From positions 1 to 64,000 of the forward strand of contig CANIVF010000016.1 in the NCBI GenBank assembly GCA_947470895.1: DNA of 64,000 nt. The letters run 5' to 3'. The notes under the pieces were generated by a model. The model did no database searches. It was not told the DNA's origin and worked only from the letters and a program-made list of their open reading frames with translations. Made by a program: the position numbers and the translations under genes. Positions within the stretch are counted from its first letter, which is position 1, and each line of letters begins with the position of its first letter. This DNA is from Bacteroidota bacterium. GTDB taxonomy: Bacteria > Bacteroidota > Bacteroidia > Cytophagales > Cyclobacteriaceae. This document shows positions 27,707 through 37,110 of this stretch, one piece after another.

Positions 27707-28462
27707 TTATACCCGAACCGGTACACCGTTGGTTTGTAAATATTTTTTCAAATCTGAAATCGTCAGTTCACCAAAGTGAAATAAACTGGCAGCCAACGCA
27801 GCATCTGCTTTCCCTAAAACAAATGCCTCCAGAAAATGCTGCATGCTTCCAGCTCCTCCTGAAGCAATAACCGGAATGTCTAGAAGTTCATGGAGTTTTG
27901 CTAAAGGGTCAATGGCAAAACCTTTTTTGGTGCCATCATGATCCATACTCGTGAATAGAATTTCTCCTGCTCCTCGTGATTGCCCTTCTTTAGCCCAGGA
28001 AAATAATTTTTTACCAGAAGGATTAGAGCCGCCATGCGTATGCACTATCCATTGATTATCAACTTTTCGCGCATCGATGGCGAGTGCGACAAATTGAGAA
28101 CCGAATGCCTTTGCTAATTCATCAATCAGGTCTGGGTTTTTTACTGCGGCAGAGTTAATACTTACTTTATCCGCGCCAGCCTCGAGGAGAGGGGCAACAT
28201 CCGCTAGGCATGTGATTCCACCACCGACCGTAAAGGGTATGTTTACATAAGTTGCAATTTCTTTTACTAAGGCAGCGAATGTTTTTCTTTTTTCATTGGT
28301 GGCCGAGATATCCAGAAACACCAATTCATCGGCACCTTGAGCTGCGTAGGCTGCTCCCAACTCAACCGGATCTCCCGCATCACGAATGTCTACGAAATTG
28401 ACACCCTTTACGGTTCGACCGTCTTTGATATCGAGGCAAGGTATAATTCGTTTGGTGAGCAC
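27707..28462 (-). CDS. hisF: imidazole glycerol phosphate synthase subunit HisF
   Basis: The 251-residue cyclase subunit is a beta/alpha barrel that turns PRFAR plus ammonia into IGP and AICAR. The N-terminal catalytic Asp is in [16 protein letters not shown] and the second in [14 protein letters not shown]; phosphate loops are VGGGIT and ASGGAGS. It pairs with HisH, encoded two genes upstream. Sixteen bases separate it from hisA. Confidence 0.97.
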   Translation of the reverse strand: MLTKRIIPCLDIKDGRTVKGVNFVDIRDAGDPVELGAAYAAQGADELVFLDISATNEKRKTFAALVKEIATYVNIPFTVGGGITCLADVAPLLEAGADKVSINSAAVKNPDLIDELAKAFGSQFVALAIDARKVDNQWIVHTHGGSNPSGKKLFSWAKEGQSRGAGEILFTSMDHDGTKKGFAIDPLAKLHELLDIPVIASGGAGSMQHFLEAFVLGKADAALAASLFHFGELTISDLKKYLQTNGVPVRV

Positions 28463-28477
28463 AGTTATAAATTAGAT

Positions 28478-29203
28478 TTATGAATTCTGGAAAGCTTTTA
28501 ATTCAGATAATTTTAGCTTGCCTTCATAGATGGCCTTTCCAATAATCACCCCGTATACATGGGTATATTTTAATTCTTTAAGATCATTGATAGATGTTAC
28601 TCCACCGCTGGCAACAATTTTTAATTTCGGAAAGCGGTTTACCAGTTTTTTATATAATCCAATATTAGGACCTTCCATCATTCCATCGGTTCCTATATCC
28701 GTACAGGTTAAAAACTCGAGTCCCTGTTTTTCAAATTGAGTAACTAAGTCAAATAGTCTGAATTTTGTTTCTTCCAACCACCCATTGATGGAAACGTTTT
28801 CTCCCTTTACATCGGCACTTAATACAAAGTTTTCAGGGCCATAGCGTTTAAGCCATTCCGAAAACTTTTCAGGTTCTTTAACGGCCATACTTCCTACATT
28901 AATCTGATGAACGCCCAGGTCGAGTAGCTGTTCGACATCTTCATCAGATTTAACTCCTCCGCCAAAATCAACACTCAGGGCAGTCTTTTCTTGAATTTCA
29001 CGTATTACATTCCAGTTAACGACTTTCCCTTTTTTAGCTCCATCCAGGTCAACGAGGTGCAGGCATTCCAGGTCTGCATTCTGAAATTCCAGCGCTACTT
29101 CTACAGGATCTTCGCGATACACTTTTTTCTGTTTGAAATCCCCTTGGGTAAGCCTAACACACTTTCCGTCAATAATGTCGATAGCAGGAATAATACGCAT
29201 CAC
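28478..29203 (-). CDS. hisA: ProFAR isomerase
   Basis: A 241-residue beta/alpha barrel that isomerises ProFAR to PRFAR. The catalytic Asp is in the opening RIIPAIDIIDGKCVRLTQGD, the second in TCTDIGTDGMMEGPN, and the phosphate loops are DFGGGVKSDED and VASGGVTSINDL. Its fold and sequence mirror hisF, its ancient paralogue. It is 17 bases downstream of hisH. Confidence 0.97.
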   Translation of the reverse strand: MMRIIPAIDIIDGKCVRLTQGDFKQKKVYREDPVEVALEFQNADLECLHLVDLDGAKKGKVVNWNVIREIQEKTALSVDFGGGVKSDEDVEQLLDLGVHQINVGSMAVKEPEKFSEWLKRYGPENFVLSADVKGENVSINGWLEETKFRLFDLVTQFEKQGLEFLTCTDIGTDGMMEGPNIGLYKKLVNRFPKLKIVASGGVTSINDLKELKYTHVYGVIIGKAIYEGKLKLSELKAFQNS

Positions 29204-29220
29204 TTAAAAATTTGTTCGAT

Positions 29221-29805
29221 TTACGATTTGTTTAGGAAACTTCTCAGTACTATTTCACCCATGAGTGAGGATTTCTCAGGATGAAACTGAACTGCATAAA
29301 AATTATCCTTTTTTATGGCTGAACTAAATGGCAGTATATAATCTGTAATAGCCGTTGTGTGAGGGTTTACAGGCACATAGTAACTGTGCACAAAGTAAAC
29401 AAATTGTTCGTTCACACGGTTATCGAGCCACCCGTTTGTTAGGGTAAGTGAATTCCAACCCATGTGAGGAACCTTCTCATGCTTTACTGATTGGAATAAT
29501 TTCACATGCTCATCAAAAATGCCGAGACAAGTGGTATTATTTTCTTCGGAAAAGGAACACATCAGTTGCATTCCAAGACAAATGCCAAGCACAGGCTGTT
29601 TTAATTCCTTGATCATGATATCGAGTTTATGATCCTGAAGATATTTCATCGTACTGCTGGCTTCACCTACACCGGGAAAAATCACTTGATCAGCCTTCTG
29701 AATTTCTTCATGATTATCCGTAATGGAGAATTCAACATCCAATCGCTCTAAAGCAAATGCCACCGACCGAATATTACCTGCATTATATCTTATGACTGCA
29801 ACCAT
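29221..29805 (-). CDS. hisH: imidazole glycerol phosphate synthase glutaminase subunit HisH
   Basis: A 194-residue class I glutamine amidotransferase supplying ammonia to HisF. The nucleophile elbow is [16 protein letters not shown] and the His-Glu pair is in FYAVQFHPEKSS. The oxyanion-strand motif IFPGVGEASSTM is the usual HisH PGVG. An 81-bp gap, the largest inside the operon, separates it from hisB upstream; no promoter or terminator is obvious in it. Confidence 0.97.
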   Translation of the reverse strand: MVAVIRYNAGNIRSVAFALERLDVEFSITDNHEEIQKADQVIFPGVGEASSTMKYLQDHKLDIMIKELKQPVLGICLGMQLMCSFSEENNTTCLGIFDEHVKLFQSVKHEKVPHMGWNSLTLTNGWLDNRVNEQFVYFVHSYYVPVNPHTTAITDYILPFSSAIKKDNFYAVQFHPEKSSLMGEIVLRSFLNKS

Positions 29806-29886
29806 GCCAAGTTACGAATTGTAAATTTTTATTTTATATAAATGCCTACTGCTCCTTGTCTGCTGTCTACTTTTTAGTATTCAACC

Positions 29887-31008
29887 TTACAAAGTCCCCT
29901 TGGTGCTTGGCAACTTATCGTTAAACGGATCTTTTCTAACAGCTATCTTGATCGCCTTTGCCAATGATTTGAAAATGGATTCAATCTTATGATGCTCGTT
30001 GGTTCCTTCTGCTTTGATATTCAGATTGCATTTGGCGGTATCTGAAAATGATTTAAAAAAGTGATAGAACATTTCAGTAGGCATCTCACCAATTTTCTCT
30101 CTCTTGAATTCTGCTTCCCAAACCAACCATGGTCTACCTCCAAAATCGATGGAGGCCTGTGCAAGACAATCGTCCATAGGTAAACAAAAACCATATCGTT
30201 CAATGCCATGCTTGTCACCAAGAGCATTATTAAAAGCTTCTCCCAAAGCCAGTCCTGTATCTTCGATGGTATGATGTTCGTCAATGTGAAGATCACCCTT
30301 TACTTTAATGTCAAGATCAATGAGGCCATGGCGCGAAAGTTGATCGAGCATGTGATCAAAAAAACCTAGCCCTGTCTGAATGGTTGACTTCCCCGTTCCA
30401 TTCAGTTTTATAGAAATAAAAATATCGGTCTCTTTGGTGGTTCGTTGTACTTGAGCAGCTCGTGCAGGAAGTACGGCTTCATAGATTTCTTTCCAGGTAT
30501 GTATGATCCTTTTTGTTGCTGAATCAAGCCCTTTTTCAATCAGTGCATGATGAAGGCTACCATCGTTCATTAAGATCGCTGTAGCTCCCAGATTTTTGGC
30601 CATTTCAACGTCTGTCAGTCTATCTCCGATAACAAATGAGTTCTTTAAATCATATTCATCCGAAAAGTATTTACCTAGCATGCCGACACCCGGCTTTCTG
30701 GTGGGTTTATTTTCCTGAGGCAGAGTAGGGTCTACATGAACTGCCTCGAAATGGATCCCTTCACCGGCCAATGTATTCATCACCATATTCTGAACTGGCC
30801 AGAACTTTTCTTCGGGGAAGCTTGCAGTCCCTAATCCATCCTGATTAGTCACCATCACCAGTTCAAAGTCTGTTTCGCGTGCGATTTTGCCAAGCCATGT
30901 AAATACACCGGGAACAAATTTTAGTTTATCCAGACTGTCAATTTGAGGGTCTTCAGCAGGCTCGTGAATCAATGTGCCATCGCGATCAATAAATAGAACT
31001 TTCTTCAT
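29887..31008 (-). CDS. hisB: bifunctional histidinol-phosphatase / imidazoleglycerol-phosphate dehydratase
   Basis: A 373-residue fusion. The N-terminal HAD phosphatase (about residues 1-165) has [12 protein letters not shown] and [17 protein letters not shown]; it dephosphorylates histidinol phosphate. The C-terminal dehydratase (about 185-373) has manganese-binding HFDHML-like [23 protein letters not shown] and [11 protein letters not shown]. The fused form is known from enterics and Bacteroidota. The start overlaps the hisC stop by four bases. Confidence 0.97.
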   Translation of the reverse strand: MKKVLFIDRDGTLIHEPAEDPQIDSLDKLKFVPGVFTWLGKIARETDFELVMVTNQDGLGTASFPEEKFWPVQNMVMNTLAGEGIHFEAVHVDPTLPQENKPTRKPGVGMLGKYFSDEYDLKNSFVIGDRLTDVEMAKNLGATAILMNDGSLHHALIEKGLDSATKRIIHTWKEIYEAVLPARAAQVQRTTKETDIFISIKLNGTGKSTIQTGLGFFDHMLDQLSRHGLIDLDIKVKGDLHIDEHHTIEDTGLALGEAFNNALGDKHGIERYGFCLPMDDCLAQASIDFGGRPWLVWEAEFKREKIGEMPTEMFYHFFKSFSDTAKCNLNIKAEGTNEHHKIESIFKSLAKAIKIAVRKDPFNDKLPSTKGTL

Positions 31009-32036
31009 AGTTGGTTTAATTCATTCAGCAGAATTTGATTTTCTTGTCGTGTTCCTATGGTTATTCGAAGGCAATCCTCACACAAAATTACGTTCGACCG
31101 ATCTCTTACAATGATTCCTTTTCGCACCAGCGCTTCATAGACACCCCGCGCATTGGTAATCTTCACCAGTAAAAAGTTGGCAGCTGAAGGATAAACCTTT
31201 TTTACAGAATCGATTTTTGATAATCCTTCTTTTAATTTTTCTCTTTCAACGATGATCTCGGTTACCCATCTGTTTTTCCTTACTTCAAAATGCAATTCTT
31301 CGAATGCAGTTTGTTGTGAAAGAATACTGATGTTGTACGGGGGCTTGATCTTATTGAGTATGCTTATAATTTCTGCGCTGGCAAAACACATTCCTAAACG
31401 AATGGCGGCCAGGCCCCAGGCTTTTGATAGCGTTTGTAAAACTACCAGGTTGGGATAGGTTTTTAACAATGAAACAAAGCCCGGATAGTTTGTAAAATCG
31501 ATGTAGGCTTCATCAACAACAACAATTCCGTGAAATTGAGCAAGCACTGTTTTTATCTTTTCAGGATCGAGTAAATTCCCAGATGGATTATTGGGGCTGC
31601 AAAGGAAAATTAGTTTCGTGTGTTTGTTCCAAGAATCATTTAGCACATTGATATCAATATCGAAGTCTTCAGTGAGTTTTATGTTCTTGATTTCAATATT
31701 ATTGATTTCTGCGCTCACGGTATACATCCCGTAAGTAGGTTGCGGAATCAGTACATTGTCTGTACCTGGTTCGCAAAAAGCTCTGATTAAAAGATCAATC
31801 GGTTCATCGCTTCCATTGCCAAGAAAAATCTGATCCGTAGGAATTTTTTTTATAGTAGAAAGCTTCTCTTTCAATTTAACCTGATGAGGATCAGGATAAC
31901 GATTGAAGGATGATGGAAATGGATTTTCATTGGCATCGAGGTAGACGGATGCACTGCCTTTAAATTCATCCCGAGCGGAAGAATACGGTTTTAACCTTAA
32001 TACGTTCTTACGGACTAATTTTTCAAGTTCAAACAT
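31005..32036 (-). CDS. hisC: histidinol-phosphate aminotransferase
   Basis: A 343-residue PLP-dependent class II aminotransferase. Recognisable segments are [11 protein letters not shown] near the N-terminus, [18 protein letters not shown], the PLP-contact motif [19 protein letters not shown] and the Schiff-base lysine in [15 protein letters not shown]. It converts imidazole-acetol phosphate to histidinol phosphate. It lies four bases after hisD. Confidence 0.97.
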   Translation of the reverse strand: MFELEKLVRKNVLRLKPYSSARDEFKGSASVYLDANENPFPSSFNRYPDPHQVKLKEKLSTIKKIPTDQIFLGNGSDEPIDLLIRAFCEPGTDNVLIPQPTYGMYTVSAEINNIEIKNIKLTEDFDIDINVLNDSWNKHTKLIFLCSPNNPSGNLLDPEKIKTVLAQFHGIVVVDEAYIDFTNYPGFVSLLKTYPNLVVLQTLSKAWGLAAIRLGMCFASAEIISILNKIKPPYNISILSQQTAFEELHFEVRKNRWVTEIIVEREKLKEGLSKIDSVKKVYPSAANFLLVKITNARGVYEALVRKGIIVRDRSNVILCEDCLRITIGTRQENQILLNELNQL

Positions 32037-32040
32037 AAAA

Positions 32041-33315
32041 TTATTTTCTTCTTACCCTTACGGCCTCGGCATGACCTTTTAATTGTTCTGCCTCTGCCAT
32101 TTCTTCAACAATTGGGCCTAGTAAATCAAGTCCTGATTGAGTGATCTTCTGGATGGTAATGTATTTCATAAAACTCTCTAACGACACACCACCGAATGCT
32201 TTGGCAAATCCGTTGGTGGGCAGCGTGTGATTTGTTCCCGATGCATAATCCCCTGCCGCTTCCGGGGTGTATGGCCCAAGAAAAATGGAACCAGCATTAA
32301 CAATCTTATCGACCAATTGATCGCTGTCGGTCGTATTGATGATTAAATGTTCAGGTGCAAATTCATTAACAAAATCAACCAATTCATTTGTTGAGTCAAA
32401 CACAATGGCCAAACTATTCGTAAGCGCTTCGCGGGCGATTTGCTTTCTGGGTAATCGCTCCACCTGTACTTCAATTTCTTGAAGTACAGGTGGAATCAAT
32501 TCAGCATGTGTAGTTGCCAGGATCACCTGACTATCAGGTCCATGTTCCGCTTGCGACAACAAATCAGCTGCAAGATAAGATGGGTTAGCTGCATGATCTG
32601 CGATTACTAATACTTCTGATGGTCCTGCTGGCATATCAATAGCCACTCCTTCCTGGCTGATCAGTTGTTTTGCTTTGGTTACATATTGATTTCCTGGTCC
32701 AAATATTTTACTTACAGAAGGAATAGTTTCTGTTCCGTATGTCATGGCTGCAATGGCTTGTGCTCCACCTACCTTAAATATTTTTTTAATTCCGGTATGA
32801 TAAGCAGCAAATAAAATGGCTGGATTTATATTACCGTTTTTATCCGGTGGTGAACAAAGAACCACTTCGACACATCCCGCTAGTTGTGCCGGAACACCGA
32901 GCATTAAAACCGTTGAGAAGAGAGGGGCAGAACCTCCCGGTATATAGATGCCCACTTTCTGAATGGGCGTTCCTTTTCTCCAACAGGTTACACCCGGCAT
33001 GGTTTCCACCAAGGTAATATCACGTTTTTGGGAAGTATGAAAAGTTTCAATGTTTTTTGCTGCCGATAGTATCGCTGTCTTTAAAGTTGATGGAAGACCA
33101 GCAACGGCTTCACTAATTTCTGTTTGTTTTACCTGAATAGTATCAAGCTTTACCTTATCGAATTGCCACGTGAATTCTTTTAAGGCTTCATCCCCGGATT
33201 TTTGTACACGGTTCAAAATATTCTTCACCGCACTTTCTAAAAACTCCAGTTCGATTTGAGGCCGCTGACAAAGTTTTGGCCATTGCGAACGAGTTGGTGT
33301 TTTGATTATCTTCAT
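32041..33315 (-). CDS. hisD: histidinol dehydrogenase
   Basis: A 424-residue zinc enzyme for the last two oxidations to histidine. The sequence has YIPGGSAPLFSTVLMLGVPA, IFGPGNQYVTKAKQLI, DMPAGPSEVLVIAD, the zinc-site region DLLSQAEHGPDSQVIL, and the catalytic EFAPEHLII and GPYTPEAAGDYASGTNHTLP. Length and motifs are standard. It is five bases after hisG. Confidence 0.97.
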   Translation of the reverse strand: MKIIKTPTRSQWPKLCQRPQIELEFLESAVKNILNRVQKSGDEALKEFTWQFDKVKLDTIQVKQTEISEAVAGLPSTLKTAILSAAKNIETFHTSQKRDITLVETMPGVTCWRKGTPIQKVGIYIPGGSAPLFSTVLMLGVPAQLAGCVEVVLCSPPDKNGNINPAILFAAYHTGIKKIFKVGGAQAIAAMTYGTETIPSVSKIFGPGNQYVTKAKQLISQEGVAIDMPAGPSEVLVIADHAANPSYLAADLLSQAEHGPDSQVILATTHAELIPPVLQEIEVQVERLPRKQIAREALTNSLAIVFDSTNELVDFVNEFAPEHLIINTTDSDQLVDKIVNAGSIFLGPYTPEAAGDYASGTNHTLPTNGFAKAFGGVSLESFMKYITIQKITQSGLDLLGPIVEEMAEAEQLKGHAEAVRVRRK

Positions 33316-33320
33316 ACAAC

Positions 33321-34181
33321 TTAGGCAATCATCTTTTCAATTGGTATTACTAATATTCCTTCAGCGCCAAACGATTTCAGCAGATCAATCTTCTCCCAGA
33401 AATCATCTTCATTGACTACAGAATGCAGCGATGACCAACCTTGCCGTCCCAATGGCATAATCGTGGGGCTCTTCATGCCAGGAATAATACTGGTAATTTT
33501 TTCAATGGCGTCATTCGGGCAATTCAGCAAAATATATTTATTGTTCTTGGCCGACTGTACCGATTGAATGCGGAACAATAGTTGATCTAGTGTTTTTTTC
33601 TTTTCGGAGGCTAAATTGGGAGTGGAAATCAATACAGCCTCGGACTTCATTACTACTTCCACTTCTTTCAATCCATTACTTAATAAAGTGCTGCCAGTGC
33701 TTACAATGTCGCAGATCGCATCAGCCAGACCAATACCTGGCGCAATTTCAACGGAGCCACTGATCTCGTGTATACCGGCCTCAATATTATGTTTGGAAAG
33801 GAATTGTTTTACGATAGTCGGGTAGGAGGTAGCAATGTTTTTTCCTCCCAGCGAAGAAATTCCTGCGTACGTTTCTGACCTTGGAATGGCTATTGATAAT
33901 CTGCACTTAGCGAAATCAAGCCTGCGCACCAATTCATTTTTCTTCTGCTTTTCGATCATCACGTTTTCGCCCACAATGCCAGCGTCTGCCACCTGGTCTT
34001 CTACATACTGGGGAATATCGTCATCACGAAGAAAAAGCAACTCTACTGGAAAGTTGATTGCTTGCGTTTTAAGTTGATCCTTTCCATGGCTGAAAACCAA
34101 TCCACTTTCTTTCAAAAGCTTAAGCGATTCTTCCTGAAGTCTTCCTGATTTTTGAATCGCAATTCGTAACATACTACTCAT
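33321..34181 (-). CDS. hisG: ATP phosphoribosyltransferase, long form
   Basis: First enzyme of the pathway and first structural gene of the operon. At 286 residues it is the long form with a C-terminal ACT-like regulatory domain (about 215-286), so feedback inhibition by histidine is expected and HisZ is not needed. Motifs are LRIAIQKSGRLQEESLKLL at the start and the PRPP-binding region DAICDIVSTGSTLLSNGL. An attenuator lies between it and the leader peptide. The start may be MSSMLRI or the internal MLRI three codons on. Confidence 0.96.
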   Translation of the reverse strand: MSSMLRIAIQKSGRLQEESLKLLKESGLVFSHGKDQLKTQAINFPVELLFLRDDDIPQYVEDQVADAGIVGENVMIEKQKKNELVRRLDFAKCRLSIAIPRSETYAGISSLGGKNIATSYPTIVKQFLSKHNIEAGIHEISGSVEIAPGIGLADAICDIVSTGSTLLSNGLKEVEVVMKSEAVLISTPNLASEKKKTLDQLLFRIQSVQSAKNNKYILLNCPNDAIEKITSIIPGMKSPTIMPLGRQGWSSLHSVVNEDDFWEKIDLLKSFGAEGILVIPIEKMIA

Positions 34182-34205
34182 TATTTTAACTCGGTTAAAA
34201 ACAAA

Positions 34206-34234
34206 AAAGGCCTACCAGTTGTTGGCAAGCCTTT
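34206..34234 (-). terminator. his operon attenuator hairpin
   Basis: On the minus strand AAAGGCTTGCCA (34223-34234) pairs with TGGTAGGCCTTT (34206-34217) across a short loop, with two non-Watson-Crick positions, and is followed by TTTTTTGTTTTT toward hisG. It lies 22 bp after the leader peptide stop and about 25 bp before hisG, the position of a transcription attenuator. Confidence 0.8.
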
Positions 34235-34256
34235 TATTAATTTATTTATAAATCAA

Positions 34257-34328
34257 TCAAAACAAAGACCAGCCACTCGTGCTATATGCATGATGGTGAT
34301 GGCCGTGGATGTTTTGAACGTTATTCAT
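34257..34328 (-). CDS. hisL: his operon leader peptide, 23 aa
   Basis: A 24-codon frame with five histidine codons, four of them consecutive (IHGHHHHAY), starting at ATG 34326-34328 and ending TGA 34257-34259. It is followed by a terminator hairpin and then hisG, the classic arrangement for ribosome-mediated attenuation: stalling at His codons when charged tRNA-His is short would prevent the terminator from forming. An alternative antiterminator pairing was not worked out in full. Too short for routine gene callers. Confidence 0.85.
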   Translation of the reverse strand: MNNVQNIHGHHHHAYSTSGWSLF

Positions 34329-34365
34329 AATTGACGGTCAAAGGAAATGAGAACTTTCTATTATT

Positions 34366-34373
34366 CAAAATAA
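34366..34373 (-). promoter_or_regulatory. possible his promoter -7 box (TTATTTTG)
   Basis: Minus-strand TTATTTTG differs from TAnnTTTG at one base and lies 38 bp before the leader peptide ATG, giving a 5' leader of about 30 nt. No clear -33 element. Weak support from sequence alone. Confidence 0.3.
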
Positions 34374-34483
34374 TAAATGATAAAACGATTTAAAATAAGC
34401 TTTGCTTAGTTGATGATTTCATCGTAACCGTTTGCATTGTTGTATGTTAGGCTCATAAGTATGTAAGGTGATGTCCTTTGCTG

Positions 34484-34491
34484 TATCTTTG
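34484..34491 (+). promoter_or_regulatory. putative promoter -7 box TATCTTTG for the TPR lipoprotein gene
   Basis: TATCTTTG matches TAnnTTTG exactly, 61 bp before the ATG. The resulting leader contains a 7-bp hairpin, ATCTGGT (34502-34508) with ACCAGAT (34519-34525). No -33 TTTG at the best distance. Confidence 0.4.
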
Positions 34492-34552
34492 CAACCTTAA
34501 AATCTGGTAAACTTTTGAACCAGATGGTCGATAACAGGTTAATGTAGTTGAA

Positions 34553-35563
34553 ATGAAAAAATGGTTGGTCTTTGTATTACTCGTTGCCTGTTCCGATTCC
34601 AAGGAGTCAAAACTTCAGAAGTTTTTGCTCAGAGGTAATATCGCCTTTAAAGAAAGAAACTTTGAGCAAGCCACCTATTATTATGGCGAAGCAATAAAGG
34701 TAGATCCCTGCTATGCGGACGCCTGGAATAACCTGGGTACAGTTTATTTTGAACAAGATAGGTTTGATTTAGCCCATGAACAATATGAAAAGGCCATTGC
34801 CTGCAAGTCTGATTTTATCAATGCACTTTTTAATCATGCCAATACCAGTTACGAGCTGAAGGAGTATTACACGGCCTTGTCCGATTTGGATAAGGTTGCT
34901 AAACTCAAACCCGATACAGCATTAGTACATTTTACGAGAGGACTAGTGTATACCAAGATGCGCGAATTCGATAAAGCTCTGGAGTCTTTTGATCAGGCAA
35001 TCGCCATGGAGCCCCACAACTTAGATGGTATTGTTAACCATGCTACCGTTCAATATTATTTAAAAGCCTACGATACGGCTCGCATTGAATTACAGAAGGC
35101 CGCGAAATTGAAACCGGAGGAGCCCAATATCTACAATACACTCGCGATGATCGAAACCGAGGAAGGCAACTATGCGGAGGCATTAGATTGGGTAGCTAAA
35201 TCATTATCACTAGCTCCACGTCAGGCGTACTTTCTCAACAACAGAGGTTTTATTTACCTCAGCATGAAGGACTACGAGAAGGCAGAAGCTGATATCAATG
35301 AAAGCATTGGCCTTGATCCTTACAATGCATGGGCGTATCGCAATAAAGGGATACTCTTGTTAGAGAAAAAGGATTATGCCAATGCCGAACGACTATTGAG
35401 ACAATCTTTTGAAACGGATCCGTTTGTAGATAAGATTTATTTTTATTTGGGTCTTGCCTACCAGAAGAACGGAAACTATGCAAAAGCATGCGAGTCATTT
35501 AAGAAATCGAAGGAGATTGGTGATGGCCTTGTTAAGCCTGATGTAATGAAGGTCTGTAAATGA
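34553..35563 (+). CDS. TPR-repeat lipoprotein
   Basis: A 336-residue protein with a lipoprotein signal: hydrophobic stretch then LLVAC with Cys at residue 13, followed by a Ser/Asp-rich spacer. The rest is about nine tetratricopeptide repeats, for example EQATYYYGEAIKVDPCYADA, FDKALESFDQAIAMEPHNLD and YEKAEADINESIGLDPYNAW. It is likely a membrane-anchored scaffold in the periplasm or on the outer membrane; partner unknown. Its stop overlaps the NUDIX start by four bases, suggesting co-translation. Confidence 0.85.
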   Translation: MKKWLVFVLLVACSDSKESKLQKFLLRGNIAFKERNFEQATYYYGEAIKVDPCYADAWNNLGTVYFEQDRFDLAHEQYEKAIACKSDFINALFNHANTSYELKEYYTALSDLDKVAKLKPDTALVHFTRGLVYTKMREFDKALESFDQAIAMEPHNLDGIVNHATVQYYLKAYDTARIELQKAAKLKPEEPNIYNTLAMIETEEGNYAEALDWVAKSLSLAPRQAYFLNNRGFIYLSMKDYEKAEADINESIGLDPYNAWAYRNKGILLLEKKDYANAERLLRQSFETDPFVDKIYFYLGLAYQKNGNYAKACESFKKSKEIGDGLVKPDVMKVCK

Positions 35564-36189
35564 ATTTATCAGAATTAGTGAGTAAGCTGGAAGACCGATT
35601 AAAACTTCCCCTTCCAGGCGGGGAGGCTCATGAACCATTGCGTGCCGTGCCGGCAGGAACTTTCAAACCTAAATTTGAACATAAGACACCACCGAAGCCA
35701 GGAGCTGTACTGATATTACTTTACGAGGAAAACGGATTGGTTAAATTTCCATTGACCAAGCGCCCTGATTATTTAGGTACCCATGGAGGTCAGATCAGTT
35801 TGCCAGGTGGAAAGGCCGAACAAGACGAGGGTATCATCACCACGGCTTTGCGGGAGGCTGAAGAAGAGATTGGCATTGCCCGCAATACCATTAAAGTGAT
35901 CGGTCAGCTCACTGATTTTTTTGTGATTCCCAGCAATTTTATAGTTACTCCTGTGATTGGCTGTTTGAGAGCCCTCCCTATCTTCAATCCTGATCCCAGG
36001 GAAGTGGTAAGAGTTATCGAAGGTACGATTGATCAGTTGATCAGACATGATGCCGTGAAGACTACAGAGATTATGGCATCTAAGATTTACCCCATGATGG
36101 CTCCACACTTTGAGATTGATGGGGAAGTAGTGTGGGGTGCGACAGCCATGATATTAAATGAACTGCGCGTTTTGATTTCAGATTTCTGA
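35560..36189 (+). CDS. NUDIX hydrolase, CoA pyrophosphatase-like (NudL/YeaB type)
   Basis: A 209-residue NUDIX protein. The box GGKAEQDEG...REAEEEIG fits GX5EX7REUXEEXGU fully. The preceding LTKRPDYLGTHGGQISLPGG is the LLTKR...HxGQxxFPGG pattern of the CoA-diphosphatase subgroup (UPF0035), so CoA or acyl-CoA pyrophosphate hydrolysis is likely. It is coupled to the TPR lipoprotein gene by a four-base overlap. Confidence 0.88.
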   Translation: MNLSELVSKLEDRLKLPLPGGEAHEPLRAVPAGTFKPKFEHKTPPKPGAVLILLYEENGLVKFPLTKRPDYLGTHGGQISLPGGKAEQDEGIITTALREAEEEIGIARNTIKVIGQLTDFFVIPSNFIVTPVIGCLRALPIFNPDPREVVRVIEGTIDQLIRHDAVKTTEIMASKIYPMMAPHFEIDGEVVWGATAMILNELRVLISDF

Positions 36190-36267
36190 TGATTTCAAGT
36201 GGTGGATTTAACGATGTGGATTAACTTTCTTCTTGAAAGATTTTTTTTTGCTATCGATCTTATTTAT

Positions 36268-36408
36268 TCAGTTTCTAAAAGGATCGCCACCGAAAAGGGC
36301 AACGCGTTTATCTGAATCTGTTTTTCTAATGAATGATTCGAACATGCCACGCATCATGGATTCAAACATTGATACTGATTCTTGTCTTTTCTTATTACGT
36401 GATTTCAT
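36268..36408 (-). CDS. 46-aa conserved small protein, copy A
   Basis: A 46-codon frame starting MKSRNKKRQESVSMFESMMR and ending LFGGDPFRN, with TGA at 36268-36270. It is basic at the N-terminus, Met/Phe-rich in the middle, with no membrane segment. A second copy lies exactly 510 bp away. The two differ at only two residues, while most base differences are silent (CGC/CGT, CCC/CCT, CCT/CCA, TTT/TTC), so the frame appears to be under selection. Function unknown. A hairpin covers the start codon in both copies. Confidence 0.7.
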   Translation of the reverse strand: MKSRNKKRQESVSMFESMMRGMFESFIRKTDSDKRVALFGGDPFRN

Positions 36409-36442
36409 AGTAGTTAAATAGTTATGTTATCCTACTATCGAA
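36406..36442 (-). promoter_or_regulatory. start-codon hairpin upstream of small gene A
   Basis: On the minus strand GATAGTAG pairs with CTACTAT immediately before and including the AT of the start ATG (7-bp stem, about 19-base loop). The same structure is kept at 36916-36952 in copy B, with a single loop change. It could limit ribosome access. Confidence 0.4.
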
Positions 36443-36777
36443 TTATTGTGCCTAGACGAAAAATGTGCTTTAAACGCTAAAAAGGGTACATGAGAATAAT
36501 TTCTTCCGGATTTGGGATCGAGTAATTCCCAATAAGAAACTAATCAGCTCGTTATTCAAGTGGAGATACCATCTTGAAGTGGGGCAGAATCAAATTCGGC
36601 AAGCGTCAGTAGCGCTTTGCTGCGAGATTGAAAATGTTGTTGCGAAGAGCGTTTAGGAAAATATAAGAACTGCAATCGTCATCATTTAAGAATTAACAAG
36701 TGTAAAGGCTACCAAATTATCATCGATGAGCGTGACCTTTCTTTTCGAAAGCGGTTTGCTTACCGGTATTTCAAAAT

Positions 36778-36918
36778 TTAGTTTCTGAATGGATCGCCAC
36801 CGAAAAGAGCAACACGTTTATCTGAATCGGTTTTTCTAATGAATGATTCGAACATGCCACGCATCATGAATTCAAACATTGATACTGTTTCTTGTCTTTT
36901 CTTATTACGTGATTTCAT
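36778..36918 (-). CDS. 46-aa conserved small protein, copy B
   Basis: Same length and frame as copy A, starting MKSRNKKRQETVSMFEFMMR and ending LFGGDPFRN, stop TAA at 36778-36780. It differs from copy A at Ser11 to Thr and Ser17 to Phe. The stop codon type differs (TAA here, TGA in A) at the same position, so the reading frame length is also conserved. No known family recognised. Confidence 0.7.
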   Translation of the reverse strand: MKSRNKKRQETVSMFEFMMRGMFESFIRKTDSDKRVALFGGDPFRN

Positions 36919-37110
36919 AGTAGTTAAATAGTTATGTTATACTACTATCGAATTATTGTGCCGGGGCTAGAAAAGGGGTTTTTGAGTTAAAAAATCTACT
37001 TTGATGCACCTTTTTTCCATAAATGGGACGGGGTAATTCCCAATTAGAATCAAATCTTAAGTTTGGGATGCAAAATAAGGACAAGAATATCCATGCATCA
37101 AAACCTGGGA

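Larger units (their letters stand above)
36268..37056. repeat. tandem direct duplication, period 510 bp
   Basis: Positions 36268-36456 and 36778-36966 are about 90% or more identical by eye, and a weaker second patch around the shared GTAATTCCCAAT (36522 and 37032) is offset by the same 510 bp, so the unit includes about 150 bp upstream of each small gene. The sequence between patches (36546-36770) and the rest to 37110 has no gene I can support. Confidence 0.75.
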
